A stretch of DNA of 64,000 nt from Alphaproteobacteria bacterium. GTDB lineage: Bacteria; Pseudomonadota; Alphaproteobacteria; Rhodobacterales; Rhodobacteraceae. The position numbers were made by a program, and so were the translations under genes. The stretch lies in NCBI GenBank assembly GCA_030427145.1, contig JAUHWT010000004.1, positions 206,389-270,388 on the forward strand. The letters run 5' to 3'. Positions 9,069 through 17,409 of the stretch are shown here, piece after piece (the first letter of the stretch is position 1; each line of letters begins with the position of its first letter). The notes beneath the pieces are model-generated. The model was not told where the DNA came from and did no database searches. It saw nothing but the letters and a program-made list of their open reading frames with translations.

Positions 9069-9235
9069 TTGGCTCTTTTCCTCAAAATCAGCTCCGATGC
9101 ACTTGGGTCTGGGCCGCCACACCCCAAACCCCGGCAACTGAAATGTAAACTGATGCAAAAGAAAAAGAAATGTGGCGACCTCTCAACCATTCAGTTCGGC
9201 ACAAACGTCCACCTGGAAGCTCCCACCAATGCCTC

Positions 9236-9264
9236 TTGCGTTGGCTCCGGCAAAACCGGATATT
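9236..9264 (+). promoter_or_regulatory. Candidate dnaG promoter placing the start site at the ATG
   Basis: TTGCGT (9236-9241), 17 bp, GATATT (9259-9264), then 6 nt to the ATG at 9271. If used, transcription would begin at or next to the start codon, giving a leaderless mRNA. No Shine-Dalgarno is visible before this ATG. Confidence 0.4.
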
Positions 9265-9270
9265 TGCGCA

Positions 9271-11241
9271 ATGAGTCTGCCCCCTGGTTTTCTGGAAGAA
9301 CTTCGCAACCGTGTCCCGATCTCACAGATCGTTGGACGGCGCGTGATCTGGGACAACAAGAAGTCGAAACCGTCCAAGGGCGAGTTCTGGGCGCCCTGCC
9401 CTTTTCATCATGAAAAGACGGCCTCGTTCCACGTTCAGGACAGCAAGGGATTTTTCTACTGCTTCGGGTGTCACGCCAAAGGTGATGCCGTGACGTTCCT
9501 GCGCGACAGCGAGAACATGGGCTTCATGGAAGCCGTTGAGGCCCTCGCCACTGAGGCCGGCATCCCCATGCCTGCGCGCGACCCCGCGGCGGCGAAGAAA
9601 GCTGCGGAGAACAAGGGACTTGCTGAGATCATGGAGGCCGCGGTCCAGTTTTACCGGATGCAGCTTTCCACGGCACGGGCGTCAGAGGCCCGGGCCTATC
9701 TGGAGCGGCGCGGACTAAAGCCCGAAATTGTGGACCGGTTTGAGCTGGGCTTTGCCCCGGACAACCGGCGCGCCCTGCAGGACCACCTGCGGGACAAGGG
9801 GTTTGACCAAAGCCGAATGGCTGAAGCCGGTCTGATCGGAATTCCTGACAGCGGCTCGCCATACGACCGGTTTCGCGGGCGGGTCATGTTCCCAATTCGG
9901 GACGCTCAGAAGCGTGCGATTGCGTTTGGAGCGAGAGCGCTGAGGGACGGTCAGGAGCCGAAATATCTGAACTCACCGGATACGCCGCTCTTCGATAAGG
10001 GACACAGCCTATATAATGTCGGACCGGCGCGTGGTGCCGCGCATCGCGCGGGCACGCTCATTGTGACCGAAGGCTATATGGACGTGATTGCGCTGGCGAG
10101 TGCGGGGCTGGATCATGCCGTAGCGCCCCTGGGTACGGCGATCACGGAGCATCAGCTACGGATGATCTGGCGTCTTTCGCCGGAACCGGTCGTGGCGCTC
10201 GACGGTGACAAGGCCGGACTGGCGGCGGCGCACAGGCTGACGGACCTCGCCCTGCCAATGCTTGAACCTGGCAAGGCTTTGCGATTCGCGATCATGCCGG
10301 CAAATCAGGACCCTGATGACGTGATCCGCGCGGGTGGCGCGCAGGCCATGCTGGATCTGATTGAAGGCTCAAGGCCGATGGTCAGTCTGCTTTGGGCCCG
10401 GGAAACCGATGGCCAGGTCCTCGACAGCCCGGAGCGGCGCAGGGCTTTGGACAAACGACTCGCGACACATCTCGACAAAATTCAGGACCGCGGCCTGAAG
10501 GAACATTACCGCCAGGAATTCCGCGACCGAAGGGCGGAGCTGTTTGCACCGAAGAAGAAAGGAGCCACCGGGAAGAGCGGCGTTTTCCAGCCGCGCGGGT
10601 TTGGCCGAAGAGCACCGGCCGGCCCCACCCCGGCACTGCGGGCTTCGTTTCTGGCGAGCGCAGCGGTTGATGCGGCCTCCGCGGGTCGGGTCTGTGAATG
10701 CGCCATCCTGATCGGGTGCATCAATCACCCGGACCTCGTCGCGGAGTTTGAGAGCCGCCTGGAAAGCGTCGAATTTTCGTCAAATGATTTGAATGAAATC
10801 CGTGACGCACTCTTGTCAGGGTACGAAAAATCCCTATCTCAGCCTGATCCTGCTACCGCACTTGTTGAAATCATGGGACAAACACTCGGTCGGCCGCCTT
10901 TGGTCAGCCTGATGGCTCCCGGAATCGTTGGGGCGAACCGCCACCTGAGCGCGAAGGCAGATCCTGGGACCGCGATGCGGGCCATAGACGAGGAACTGAC
11001 GAAACATGAAGCGCGTACCGGTCGCGCTGCGGAGATCAGGGATGCGGAACGGGACATTCTGTCGGCGTCCGATGAGAAACTCACCTGGAGACTTCAGCAG
11101 GCAACCGAAGCGGATCACCGGTCAGTCAGGTCACCCTTGTCGGAGGACATGGACGTGAGGTCTCAGGAAGAGGAAAGGATGTCTTCCAGTATTCAGGAAC
11201 TCCTGGACCGTGAAACCTGGAAAAAGCGTAAAAATCGCTAG
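9271..11241 (+). CDS. dnaG: DNA primase DnaG
   Basis: Makes RNA primers for chromosome replication together with DnaB helicase. The N-terminal zinc-binding domain is clear (CPFHHEKT and CFGCHAKGD, about residues 42-70). The catalytic core has the TOPRIM Glu in VTEGYMD and Asp pair in ALDGDKAG. The C-terminal third is the DnaB-interacting helical domain. The open frame begins at 9172, but the MSLPPGF N-terminus at 9271 is the form conserved in relatives, giving 656 residues. There is no obvious ribosome binding site. It sits directly upstream of rpoD, an arrangement kept in many bacteria. Confidence 0.96.
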   Translation: MSLPPGFLEELRNRVPISQIVGRRVIWDNKKSKPSKGEFWAPCPFHHEKTASFHVQDSKGFFYCFGCHAKGDAVTFLRDSENMGFMEAVEALATEAGIPMPARDPAAAKKAAENKGLAEIMEAAVQFYRMQLSTARASEARAYLERRGLKPEIVDRFELGFAPDNRRALQDHLRDKGFDQSRMAEAGLIGIPDSGSPYDRFRGRVMFPIRDAQKRAIAFGARALRDGQEPKYLNSPDTPLFDKGHSLYNVGPARGAAHRAGTLIVTEGYMDVIALASAGLDHAVAPLGTAITEHQLRMIWRLSPEPVVALDGDKAGLAAAHRLTDLALPMLEPGKALRFAIMPANQDPDDVIRAGGAQAMLDLIEGSRPMVSLLWARETDGQVLDSPERRRALDKRLATHLDKIQDRGLKEHYRQEFRDRRAELFAPKKKGATGKSGVFQPRGFGRRAPAGPTPALRASFLASAAVDAASAGRVCECAILIGCINHPDLVAEFESRLESVEFSSNDLNEIRDALLSGYEKSLSQPDPATALVEIMGQTLGRPPLVSLMAPGIVGANRHLSAKADPGTAMRAIDEELTKHEARTGRAAEIRDAERDILSASDEKLTWRLQQATEADHRSVRSPLSEDMDVRSQEEERMSSSIQELLDRETWKKRKNR

Positions 11242-11249
11242 ACCCGTTG

Positions 11250-11300
11250 CGAATCACTGATTCGTAAGAGACAAGGAATAAACACCCGATTCGTGATTCG
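11250..11300. repeat. Inverted repeats between dnaG and rpoD
   Basis: CGAATCA-C-TGATTCG (11250-11264) is a perfect 7-bp inverted repeat with one central base. Then CGATTCGTGATTCG (11287-11300) contains GATTCGT twice, and its GTGATTCG is complementary to the CGAATCAC at 11250-11257. It could form a long-range stem in the rpoD leader or be a regulator site. No poly-U follows, so it is not an intrinsic terminator. Confidence 0.5.
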
Positions 11301-11324
11301 TATTGGGACATTACGGAGTCGATC

Positions 11325-13367
11325 ATGGCCGACAAAGACGACGACGACAAAAAAGCCGACGTAGCACAGGACAGCCCGAGCGCCGCGCTGGACATGAGTC
11401 AGGGTGCCGTCAAGAAGATGATCGCCCAGGCAAAGTCCCGCGGCTACATTACCTATGACGAACTGAACGAGGTTCTTCCTCCCGAACAGGTCTCTTCCGA
11501 ACAGATCGAAGACATCATGGCGATGCTCTCGGAGATGGGCATCAACGTCATCGAAAACGACGATGCCGAGGACGAGGACAAGCCGGACGATCAGAGCACC
11601 GAGGCCGACACCGGTGGGTCGCGTGAGCTGACCGTATCGTCGACGTCGAACGAGAACCTTGATCGGACGGATGACCCCGTTCGCATGTACCTCCGCGAAA
11701 TGGGGTCGGTTGAGCTTCTGTCCCGTGAGGGCGAGATTTCGATCGCCAAGCGGATCGAGGCCGGTCGCAACACCATGATCGCCGGGCTCTGCGAGAGCCC
11801 CCTCACCTTCCAGGCCATCACGATCTGGCGCGACGAGCTTCTCGACGAAGCGATTATGCTGCGCGATGTGATCGACCTCGAAACCACGTTCACCGGCCAG
11901 ATGGACACGGACGACGAGGAAGGCGCGGACGAAAGCGTTCTTGGCGCCGTCAACGGCCTCGACGCCAGCGCGGCTCCCGCTCAGAAAATGAACGGAGCCC
12001 CGGCCCCGGAAAAACCGGAAGCCAAGTCCGAAGGCGGCGAGGACGCCGGTGAAGGTGGCGAATCCGACGACGATGAGGATGACGACGATCAGGGCAATCT
12101 GTCGCTTGCCGCGATGGAAGAGGCGCTGAAACCGCAGGTTCTCGAAACGCTCGACCGGATTGCGGCAGATTACGTGCGTCTGGCTGAAATGCAGGATGAC
12201 CGTATTTCCGCCACGCTGAACCATGACGAGAGCTTTTCTCTCAACCAGGAGCGGGAATATCAGCGGCTGCGCGGGGAAATTGTTGAGCTGGTGAATTCCA
12301 TGCACCTGCACAACAACCGTATCGACGCCCTGATCGACCAGCTTTACGGCATCAACCGCAAGATCATGTCGCTCGACAGCGCCATGGTCAAACTGTCGGA
12401 TCAGGCCCGCATTAACCGCCAGGAATTCATCAAGGAATACCGCGGTGCGGAGCTTGAGCCCGGCTGGCTCGACCGGGTTGGCGAACTGAAAACACGTGGC
12501 TGGGACCGCCTGACCGGTGAACTGCGCGACAAGGCTGAGGATGTACGGTACGAAATGGCCGAAATCGGTCAGTTCGTCGGCCTCGACATCTCGGAATTCC
12601 GCCGCATCGTGAACCAGGTTCAGAAGGGTGAGAAGGAAGCCCGTCTCGCCAAAAAGGAAATGGTTGAGGCCAACCTGCGCCTCGTGATCTCGATTGCGAA
12701 GAAATACACCAACCGCGGGCTGCAGTTCCTCGACCTGATTCAGGAAGGCAACATCGGCCTGATGAAAGCCGTGGATAAATTTGAATACCGTCGCGGTTAC
12801 AAGTTCTCGACCTACGCAACCTGGTGGATCCGGCAGGCGATCACCCGGTCCATCGCGGACCAGGCCCGCACGATCCGTATCCCGGTCCACATGATCGAGA
12901 CGATCAACAAGCTGGTCCGCACCGGGCGTCAGATGCTTCACGAAATCGGCCGCGAGCCGACGCCGGAGGAACTGGCTGAAAAGCTGCAGATGCCGCTTGA
13001 GAAGGTTCGCAAGGTAATGAAAATTGCCAAGGAACCGATCTCCCTCGAGACGCCAATTGGCGACGAGGAGGACAGCCAGCTTGGCGACTTCATCGAGGAC
13101 AAAAACGCGATTCTGCCTCTGGACAGCGCTATTCAGCTGAACCTGAAGGAAACGACGACGCGGGTTCTGGCTTCGCTGACGGCCCGTGAGGAGCGTGTTC
13201 TGCGAATGCGGTTCGGTATCGGAATGAATACCGACCACACGCTTGAGGAAGTGGGTCAGCAGTTCAGCGTTACGCGTGAGCGTATCCGCCAGATTGAGGC
13301 GAAAGCGCTGCGCAAGCTGAAGCATCCCAGCCGCTCCCGCAAACTTCGGTCCTTCCTCGACCAGTAA
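11325..13367 (+). CDS. rpoD: RNA polymerase primary sigma factor RpoD (sigma-70)
   Basis: Housekeeping sigma factor. The 680-residue protein has the acidic region 1.1 ([25 protein letters not shown]), a long acidic insert rich in Asp/Glu around residues 185-270, region 1.2 start [16 protein letters not shown], region 2 with [18 protein letters not shown] and the -10-reading [13 protein letters not shown], region 3 and the region 4 helix-turn-helix [17 protein letters not shown] start at 11325. Long frames on the other strand (up to 714 codons) are high-GC shadows. Confidence 0.98.
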   Translation: MADKDDDDKKADVAQDSPSAALDMSQGAVKKMIAQAKSRGYITYDELNEVLPPEQVSSEQIEDIMAMLSEMGINVIENDDAEDEDKPDDQSTEADTGGSRELTVSSTSNENLDRTDDPVRMYLREMGSVELLSREGEISIAKRIEAGRNTMIAGLCESPLTFQAITIWRDELLDEAIMLRDVIDLETTFTGQMDTDDEEGADESVLGAVNGLDASAAPAQKMNGAPAPEKPEAKSEGGEDAGEGGESDDDEDDDDQGNLSLAAMEEALKPQVLETLDRIAADYVRLAEMQDDRISATLNHDESFSLNQEREYQRLRGEIVELVNSMHLHNNRIDALIDQLYGINRKIMSLDSAMVKLSDQARINRQEFIKEYRGAELEPGWLDRVGELKTRGWDRLTGELRDKAEDVRYEMAEIGQFVGLDISEFRRIVNQVQKGEKEARLAKKEMVEANLRLVISIAKKYTNRGLQFLDLIQEGNIGLMKAVDKFEYRRGYKFSTYATWWIRQAITRSIADQARTIRIPVHMIETINKLVRTGRQMLHEIGREPTPEELAEKLQMPLEKVRKVMKIAKEPISLETPIGDEEDSQLGDFIEDKNAILPLDSAIQLNLKETTTRVLASLTAREERVLRMRFGIGMNTDHTLEEVGQQFSVTRERIRQIEAKALRKLKHPSRSRKLRSFLDQ

Positions 13368-13394
13368 AAACGGCCACTGCAAGGATCTGAACTG

Positions 13395-13670
13395 ATGTCC
13401 CTTTTCTCACGACTGTTCGGCGGTTCCGGCCCCAAAGCCCAGGAGACGGAACCGGAAATCTACAAGGATTTCCGGATTTACGCCGAACCGGCGAAGGAAG
13501 GGGGCAGCTACCGCATGTCCGCGCGGATCGAGAAAGACATAGATGGGGATACCAAAACCCACATGATGATCCGTGCAGATACTTTCGACTCAGCCGATAC
13601 CGCCGTCGAAATGTCGACGGCGAAGGCTAAAATGCTGATCGATCAGCAGGGTGTCGGCATTTTCAGCTGA
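13395..13670 (+). CDS. HlyU family protein
   Basis: A 91-residue protein: a short N-terminal segment MSLFSRLFGG, then a compact alpha/beta domain (about residues 22-90) with YKDFRIYAEP and IEKDIDGDTKTHMMIRADTF. I recognise this as the HlyU family, named after a Vibrio haemolysin activator. Most alphaproteobacterial members are uncharacterised, so a role in toxin regulation should not be assumed. AAGGA lies upstream. It follows rpoD by 27 nt and may be cotranscribed with it. Confidence 0.8.
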   Translation: MSLFSRLFGGSGPKAQETEPEIYKDFRIYAEPAKEGGSYRMSARIEKDIDGDTKTHMMIRADTFDSADTAVEMSTAKAKMLIDQQGVGIFS

Positions 13671-13674
13671 CGCC

Positions 13675-13917
13675 ATGACCGGGCATACACGAAAATCCAA
13701 TCGCCCCATCATCCACAAGAAGTTTGTTGGGGAGGGTGTCGTTCTTCACATCACATACGACGAGCAGGAATATATCCTGCCCCATGATACGCTGGTGGAA
13801 TGGGTCGAAAAAAACATAAATGCGCTAAACACCGTCAGTTGGCAGGAACGCGGCGTGTACAGTTGGCCGAGACCATCACAGGCGATGCTGGCATTCCTCG
13901 AAAAGTTTCCAGCCTGA
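13675..13917 (+). CDS. Hypothetical protein downstream of HlyU-like gene
   Basis: An 80-residue frame starting at ATG 13675, only 4 nt after the HlyU-like stop; the frame is open further upstream inside that gene. I do not recognise a family. The product is mixed polar/aromatic with no membrane segment or signal peptide, and contains VLHITYDEQEYILPHDTLVEWVEKNIN, which looks like a folded small domain. Tight spacing and plausible composition support a real gene. Confidence 0.55.
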   Translation: MTGHTRKSNRPIIHKKFVGEGVVLHITYDEQEYILPHDTLVEWVEKNINALNTVSWQERGVYSWPRPSQAMLAFLEKFPA

Positions 13918-13978
13918 TTTTCGTTGATTAACCGATGGTTTTGTTTACCAACTGGTCCCATCGTGGCTCAGCATCGAG

Positions 13979-14398
13979 TTGACATTGCAAATCATTACGC
14001 AGGAAACGGCCGGCCCCGGCCTTTATGAGATCACCGGCAAGGTTCAGCGGCACCTCCAAAACGGGAGCGGCCTGCTGACGCTGTTCATCCGCCACACCTC
14101 GGCATCGCTTGTGATCCAAGAGAACGCGGACCCGGAGGTTCAGTCGGACCTGAAGAATTTCTTTGATCGACTGGTTCCCGACGCGAACCACCCCTCCATG
14201 GCCTACCTGACGCATACCTATGAGGGGCCCGACGACATGCCGGCACATATCAAGGCGGCACTTCTGCCCACCTCTTTGAGCTTACCGGTGGACCGGGGCA
14301 AATTGGCACTCGGAACGTGGCAGGGAATTTACGTGATGGAACACCGTTCGAGGCCGCACCGTCGCGAGATCGCCATGCAGTTTTCGTCTTCCCAATAG
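13979..14398 (+). CDS. yjbQ: YjbQ family protein (UPF0047, secondary thiamine-phosphate synthase activity)
   Basis: A 139-residue member of the UPF0047/YjbQ family, small trimeric enzymes for which weak thiamine phosphate synthase activity has been reported. Conserved signatures are FIRHTSASLVIQENAD (about residues 36-51), HPSMAYLTHTYEGPDDMPAHIKA, and the C-terminal LGTWQGIYVMEHR with the conserved GTWQ and ER/HR end. The start is TTG (13979); a second TTG two codons later is possible, and no ATG is available. Confidence 0.92.
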   Translation: MTLQIITQETAGPGLYEITGKVQRHLQNGSGLLTLFIRHTSASLVIQENADPEVQSDLKNFFDRLVPDANHPSMAYLTHTYEGPDDMPAHIKAALLPTSLSLPVDRGKLALGTWQGIYVMEHRSRPHRREIAMQFSSSQ

Positions 14399-14403
14399 AT
14401 AGC

Positions 14404-14973
14404 ATGACCTCAATGCCGGAATTCACACTCGCCGTTGTCTGTACCGAAGATGGCTTCATCGCGCGCGAACCGGGACATACGCCTGGAGACTGGGCGAGTT
14501 TTGAGGAGCAGCAGCTGTTCCATTCCCGGGTCAGCGCGGCGGACTGGTCAATCATGGGGCGTGGCACACATGAGGCCGTGGACCGGCCCGAAAGGCGCAG
14601 GATCATCTTTTCGTCTTCTGGCGAGGGTACGTGGCGGCGGCCAAACCAGATCTGGGTCAACCCGGAGGGACTGACCCCCTCTGATCTTCCGCAACTGGTC
14701 AACGGCCATCACCCCCTGCGGTTTGGGCTAATCCTGGGTGGTACGGCAGTGCATGACTGGTTTTTGCACCACAACGCCATCAGCAAGATTTTTCTGACCA
14801 TAGAGCCCGTGCGGTTTGGTGAGGGCCTGCCAGTGTTCACCGGACAGTCGCGCTACGGGCCAGAGGAAGAAATTCTCAAACGTGGTTTCGTTCGGGTATC
14901 CGACCGGACGCTGAACGAGGCCGGAACAAGGCTGATGACGTTCCGGCTGGTGCCGAAACGAACATCGGCCTGA
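14404..14973 (+). CDS. Dihydrofolate reductase/RibD C-terminal-like family protein
   Basis: A 189-residue protein of the RibD-C/DHFR-like reductase superfamily, NADPH-binding enzymes of varied and often unknown substrate. Seen are the N-terminal strand FTLAVVCTEDGFIAR, SIMGRGTHEAV with the pattern of the nucleotide-binding loop, GLILGGTAVHDWFL (G-G-x-x-hydrophobic) and the C-terminal FLTIEPVRFGEGLPVF. ATG 14404 is chosen because the frame further upstream overlaps yjbQ. No linked pathway gene identifies the substrate. Confidence 0.75.
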   Translation: MTSMPEFTLAVVCTEDGFIAREPGHTPGDWASFEEQQLFHSRVSAADWSIMGRGTHEAVDRPERRRIIFSSSGEGTWRRPNQIWVNPEGLTPSDLPQLVNGHHPLRFGLILGGTAVHDWFLHHNAISKIFLTIEPVRFGEGLPVFTGQSRYGPEEEILKRGFVRVSDRTLNEAGTRLMTFRLVPKRTSA

Positions 14974-15089
14974 ATTTCCCACCTGGCATGCCGCGGTAGA
15001 AAGCAGGTAGACGCGCTTTAAGGGTTTCGAAACGGGATAGCCCTACGCCGGAGAGATCATTTGATCAATTTTCGGGAAGAACGGGATTT

Positions 15090-16271
15090 ATGGCACCAGC
15101 AACGGACACGTCCTGGGATTGCGGGGAACTGCTCGTATCGCGGACGGACAGACGCGGTGTCATCCAGTTTGCAAATGCAACTTTCCAGCGGATTGCCGGG
15201 TTTACGACAGAGGAACTTGTCAACGCCCCCCATAAGATCGTTAGGCACCAGGACATGCCCCGCGGAGTGTTCTGGCTGCTTTGGCACAACCTGCTTCAGG
15301 ACAAGCCCATAGGCGCTTTCGTCAAAAACAAAACGAAGAGTGGCGGGTATTACTGGGTTTTTGCAGTCGTGGCTCCGCTGCGCGACGGTTTTATCTCCAT
15401 GCGGATCACCCCGTCTCCCGCGATGATCAGAACTGTCGAGCCGCTTTACGCCAAAATCCGCGAAATGGAAGCCTCCTCCCAAATGGAACCGGCAGAGAGC
15501 GCCGAAGTTCTGCTGGAAAACCTGAAAGAAATGGGCTTCCCGGACTATGAAGCCTTTATGGCAAGGATGCTGGCAGCCGAACTCGCCACCCGGGACACGA
15601 CACGGGACATCCAACCGGACCGAAATGTGACGAACCTGCTGGATGTCGTCGACAACTGGCGCGGCGTGGGACAGGAGTGCGACAGGGTTTTCGAGGTTTA
15701 CCAGACCTTCGGGCCAACGCCGTCCAACATGCGGGTGCAGGCGTCCCAGCTTCGGGAAAAGGGCGTGGCCCTCAGCGTCATCTCGTCCAACTTCGCCGAA
15801 ATCGCCAATCAGATTAACGAAGGTCTGGGCGAGTTTGCCGCTGCGGGCGACCATGTGACAGGATCGATTTACAACAGCCTGTTCCTGTCGGGGGTCACCA
15901 GGCTTTTACACGAGACCGAAGAAGCACTGCGCGAGGAAGGTGGCGTCGACGATCAGGAGCTGGAGATCATTGCGGACCAGCAAAAGGTTTTTGAGGAGAA
16001 ATCCCTTTCCAATCTACGTGAAGTCGTCGCGCGCCTTCGGAAATTCATGACGCAGACGGAACTCATCAAACGCGAACTCAGTGGACTGTCCACGACGCGC
16101 GTGATGTGTGCCATCGAAAACGCGAAGATCAACCAGACCGGCGGCAACAGCGTCGCCTCGATCATCAACGATCTTCAGGGGTTCCAGAACACGGCGGATG
16201 ACAGCCTGTTGGCCATCCGCGGGCGACTTGCAACGATCAACCGCAACATCAAAAACAGCCTGCGGGCTTAA
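15090..16271 (+). CDS. Aer-like PAS sensor protein with degenerate signalling region
   Basis: A 393-residue protein with an N-terminal PAS domain of the Aer type (about residues 10-115: DRRGVIQFANATFQRIAGF, then APHKIVRHQDMPRGVFWLLWHNLLQDKPIGAFVKNKTKSG is the Aer-like FAD-binding pattern). The rest is long and helical, with MCP-like heptads (VISSNFAEIANQINEGL; VASIINDLQGFQNTAD). No HAMP or membrane segment and no canonical methyl-accepting hairpin tip are visible. It is therefore probably a soluble redox or oxygen sensor related to Aer, rather than a full chemoreceptor. No che genes are adjacent. Confidence 0.75.
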   Translation: MAPATDTSWDCGELLVSRTDRRGVIQFANATFQRIAGFTTEELVNAPHKIVRHQDMPRGVFWLLWHNLLQDKPIGAFVKNKTKSGGYYWVFAVVAPLRDGFISMRITPSPAMIRTVEPLYAKIREMEASSQMEPAESAEVLLENLKEMGFPDYEAFMARMLAAELATRDTTRDIQPDRNVTNLLDVVDNWRGVGQECDRVFEVYQTFGPTPSNMRVQASQLREKGVALSVISSNFAEIANQINEGLGEFAAAGDHVTGSIYNSLFLSGVTRLLHETEEALREEGGVDDQELEIIADQQKVFEEKSLSNLREVVARLRKFMTQTELIKRELSGLSTTRVMCAIENAKINQTGGNSVASIINDLQGFQNTADDSLLAIRGRLATINRNIKNSLRA

Positions 16272-16319
16272 GGCGGGCCGGCCGGTCGCGCTGAACGCAA
16301 CAGGCCGAAGCCCGAAGTT

Positions 16320-17291
16320 TTACTCCGTGCCAGCGGCCGCGTAGATCATGTCGATCATCCGCTGGTTGCCCTTCGAGAATTCGAGGGTACAGGCGTAGTC
16401 GGCTCCATCGAATACCGTGGCGTGGAACGCTTCCATCTGGAACCGGTACTGATCCGCGCGGGGGAAACGCTCAAGCGTGATGACGCCATCCGCATCCCGC
16501 AGCTCAAGCACCTCATCGCCATAGGCGCCGGCATTGAACGGGGCATGAACGGTCAGCCAGCCCCTGTCACCGTGGAAGGTCACGCTTTGGCGCGGCGCCA
16601 TGCGCATTGAGACATAGAAATCCATGTTGAAGCCCGGAAATGCGGCCTTCACCCGGGCGGTCGCGTCGATGCCCATGTCCCAGTCGATCTCGGCGTCGAT
16701 CCGGTCAGGCTCCTCACCGGTCACAAACCGCGTCACCACACTGGGATAAACCCCGATGTCACGCAGCGCACCGCCGCCCTGCCCCGGCATGTTGCGGATA
16801 TTGTCCGGGTCATCATTAAAGAAGCTGAAGGCCGCCTGGACGTGATGGAGTTTGCCGATCGCTCCCGACTGAACGAGTTCCCGGGCGCGTACCCATTGCG
16901 GGTGGTGGGTCACCATGAACGCTTCGGCCGCAAATTTACCGCTTGCATCGCGTGCGGCAATCAGGCCGTCGATCTCATCCGCACTGAGAGCGATGGGTTT
17001 CTCACACAGCACGTGTTTTCCGGCTTCGAGACATTTTTTCGTCCATTCCACATGCGCCCCGTTGGGCAGCGGAATGTAGATGGCATCAATGTCATCGTCA
17101 GCCAGAAGGGCGTCATAGCCCTCGATTGCACGTGCCCCGTAAGGCGCAGCCATTGCAGCAGCCCTGTCCACGTCGCGGCTGGCAACGGCGGCAACGTGGC
17201 CGCGGTCACTCATGTGGATGGCGGGACATACCCATTCGCGGGCGATTTTTGCGGCGCTCAGAATTCCCCAGCGCATGTGTTGTTCAGACAT
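16320..17291 (-). CDS. Gfo/Idh/MocA family oxidoreductase
   Basis: A 323-residue NAD(P)-dependent sugar/polyol dehydrogenase-type enzyme. The Rossmann N-terminus has GILSAAKIAREW instead of the strict GxGxxG. The family motif CEKPIALS (about 96-103, with the conserved EKP Lys) and AEAFMVTHHPQWVRARELV follow. The C-terminal half is the usual beta-sheet substrate domain, with DIGVYP. Substrate unknown; neighbours are unrelated. ATG start at 17289-17291. Confidence 0.88.
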   Translation of the reverse strand: MSEQHMRWGILSAAKIAREWVCPAIHMSDRGHVAAVASRDVDRAAAMAAPYGARAIEGYDALLADDDIDAIYIPLPNGAHVEWTKKCLEAGKHVLCEKPIALSADEIDGLIAARDASGKFAAEAFMVTHHPQWVRARELVQSGAIGKLHHVQAAFSFFNDDPDNIRNMPGQGGGALRDIGVYPSVVTRFVTGEEPDRIDAEIDWDMGIDATARVKAAFPGFNMDFYVSMRMAPRQSVTFHGDRGWLTVHAPFNAGAYGDEVLELRDADGVITLERFPRADQYRFQMEAFHATVFDGADYACTLEFSKGNQRMIDMIYAAAGTE

Positions 17292-17409
17292 GTATACCTC
17301 CCCTGTCGCGGCGGAGGGTATAACCGGTGCCCGGCGAAGGCAAAGGGGTTCACCGGATTATTTATACGTTTTCAGTACTGCGGAGGGGCCGCACCAGTAC
17401 CCGCCCAGG

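Noticed and set aside
11238..13382. 714-codon frame antisense to rpoD
   Set aside because: A high-GC shadow frame; rpoD on the plus strand is unmistakable and the antisense product lacks domains.
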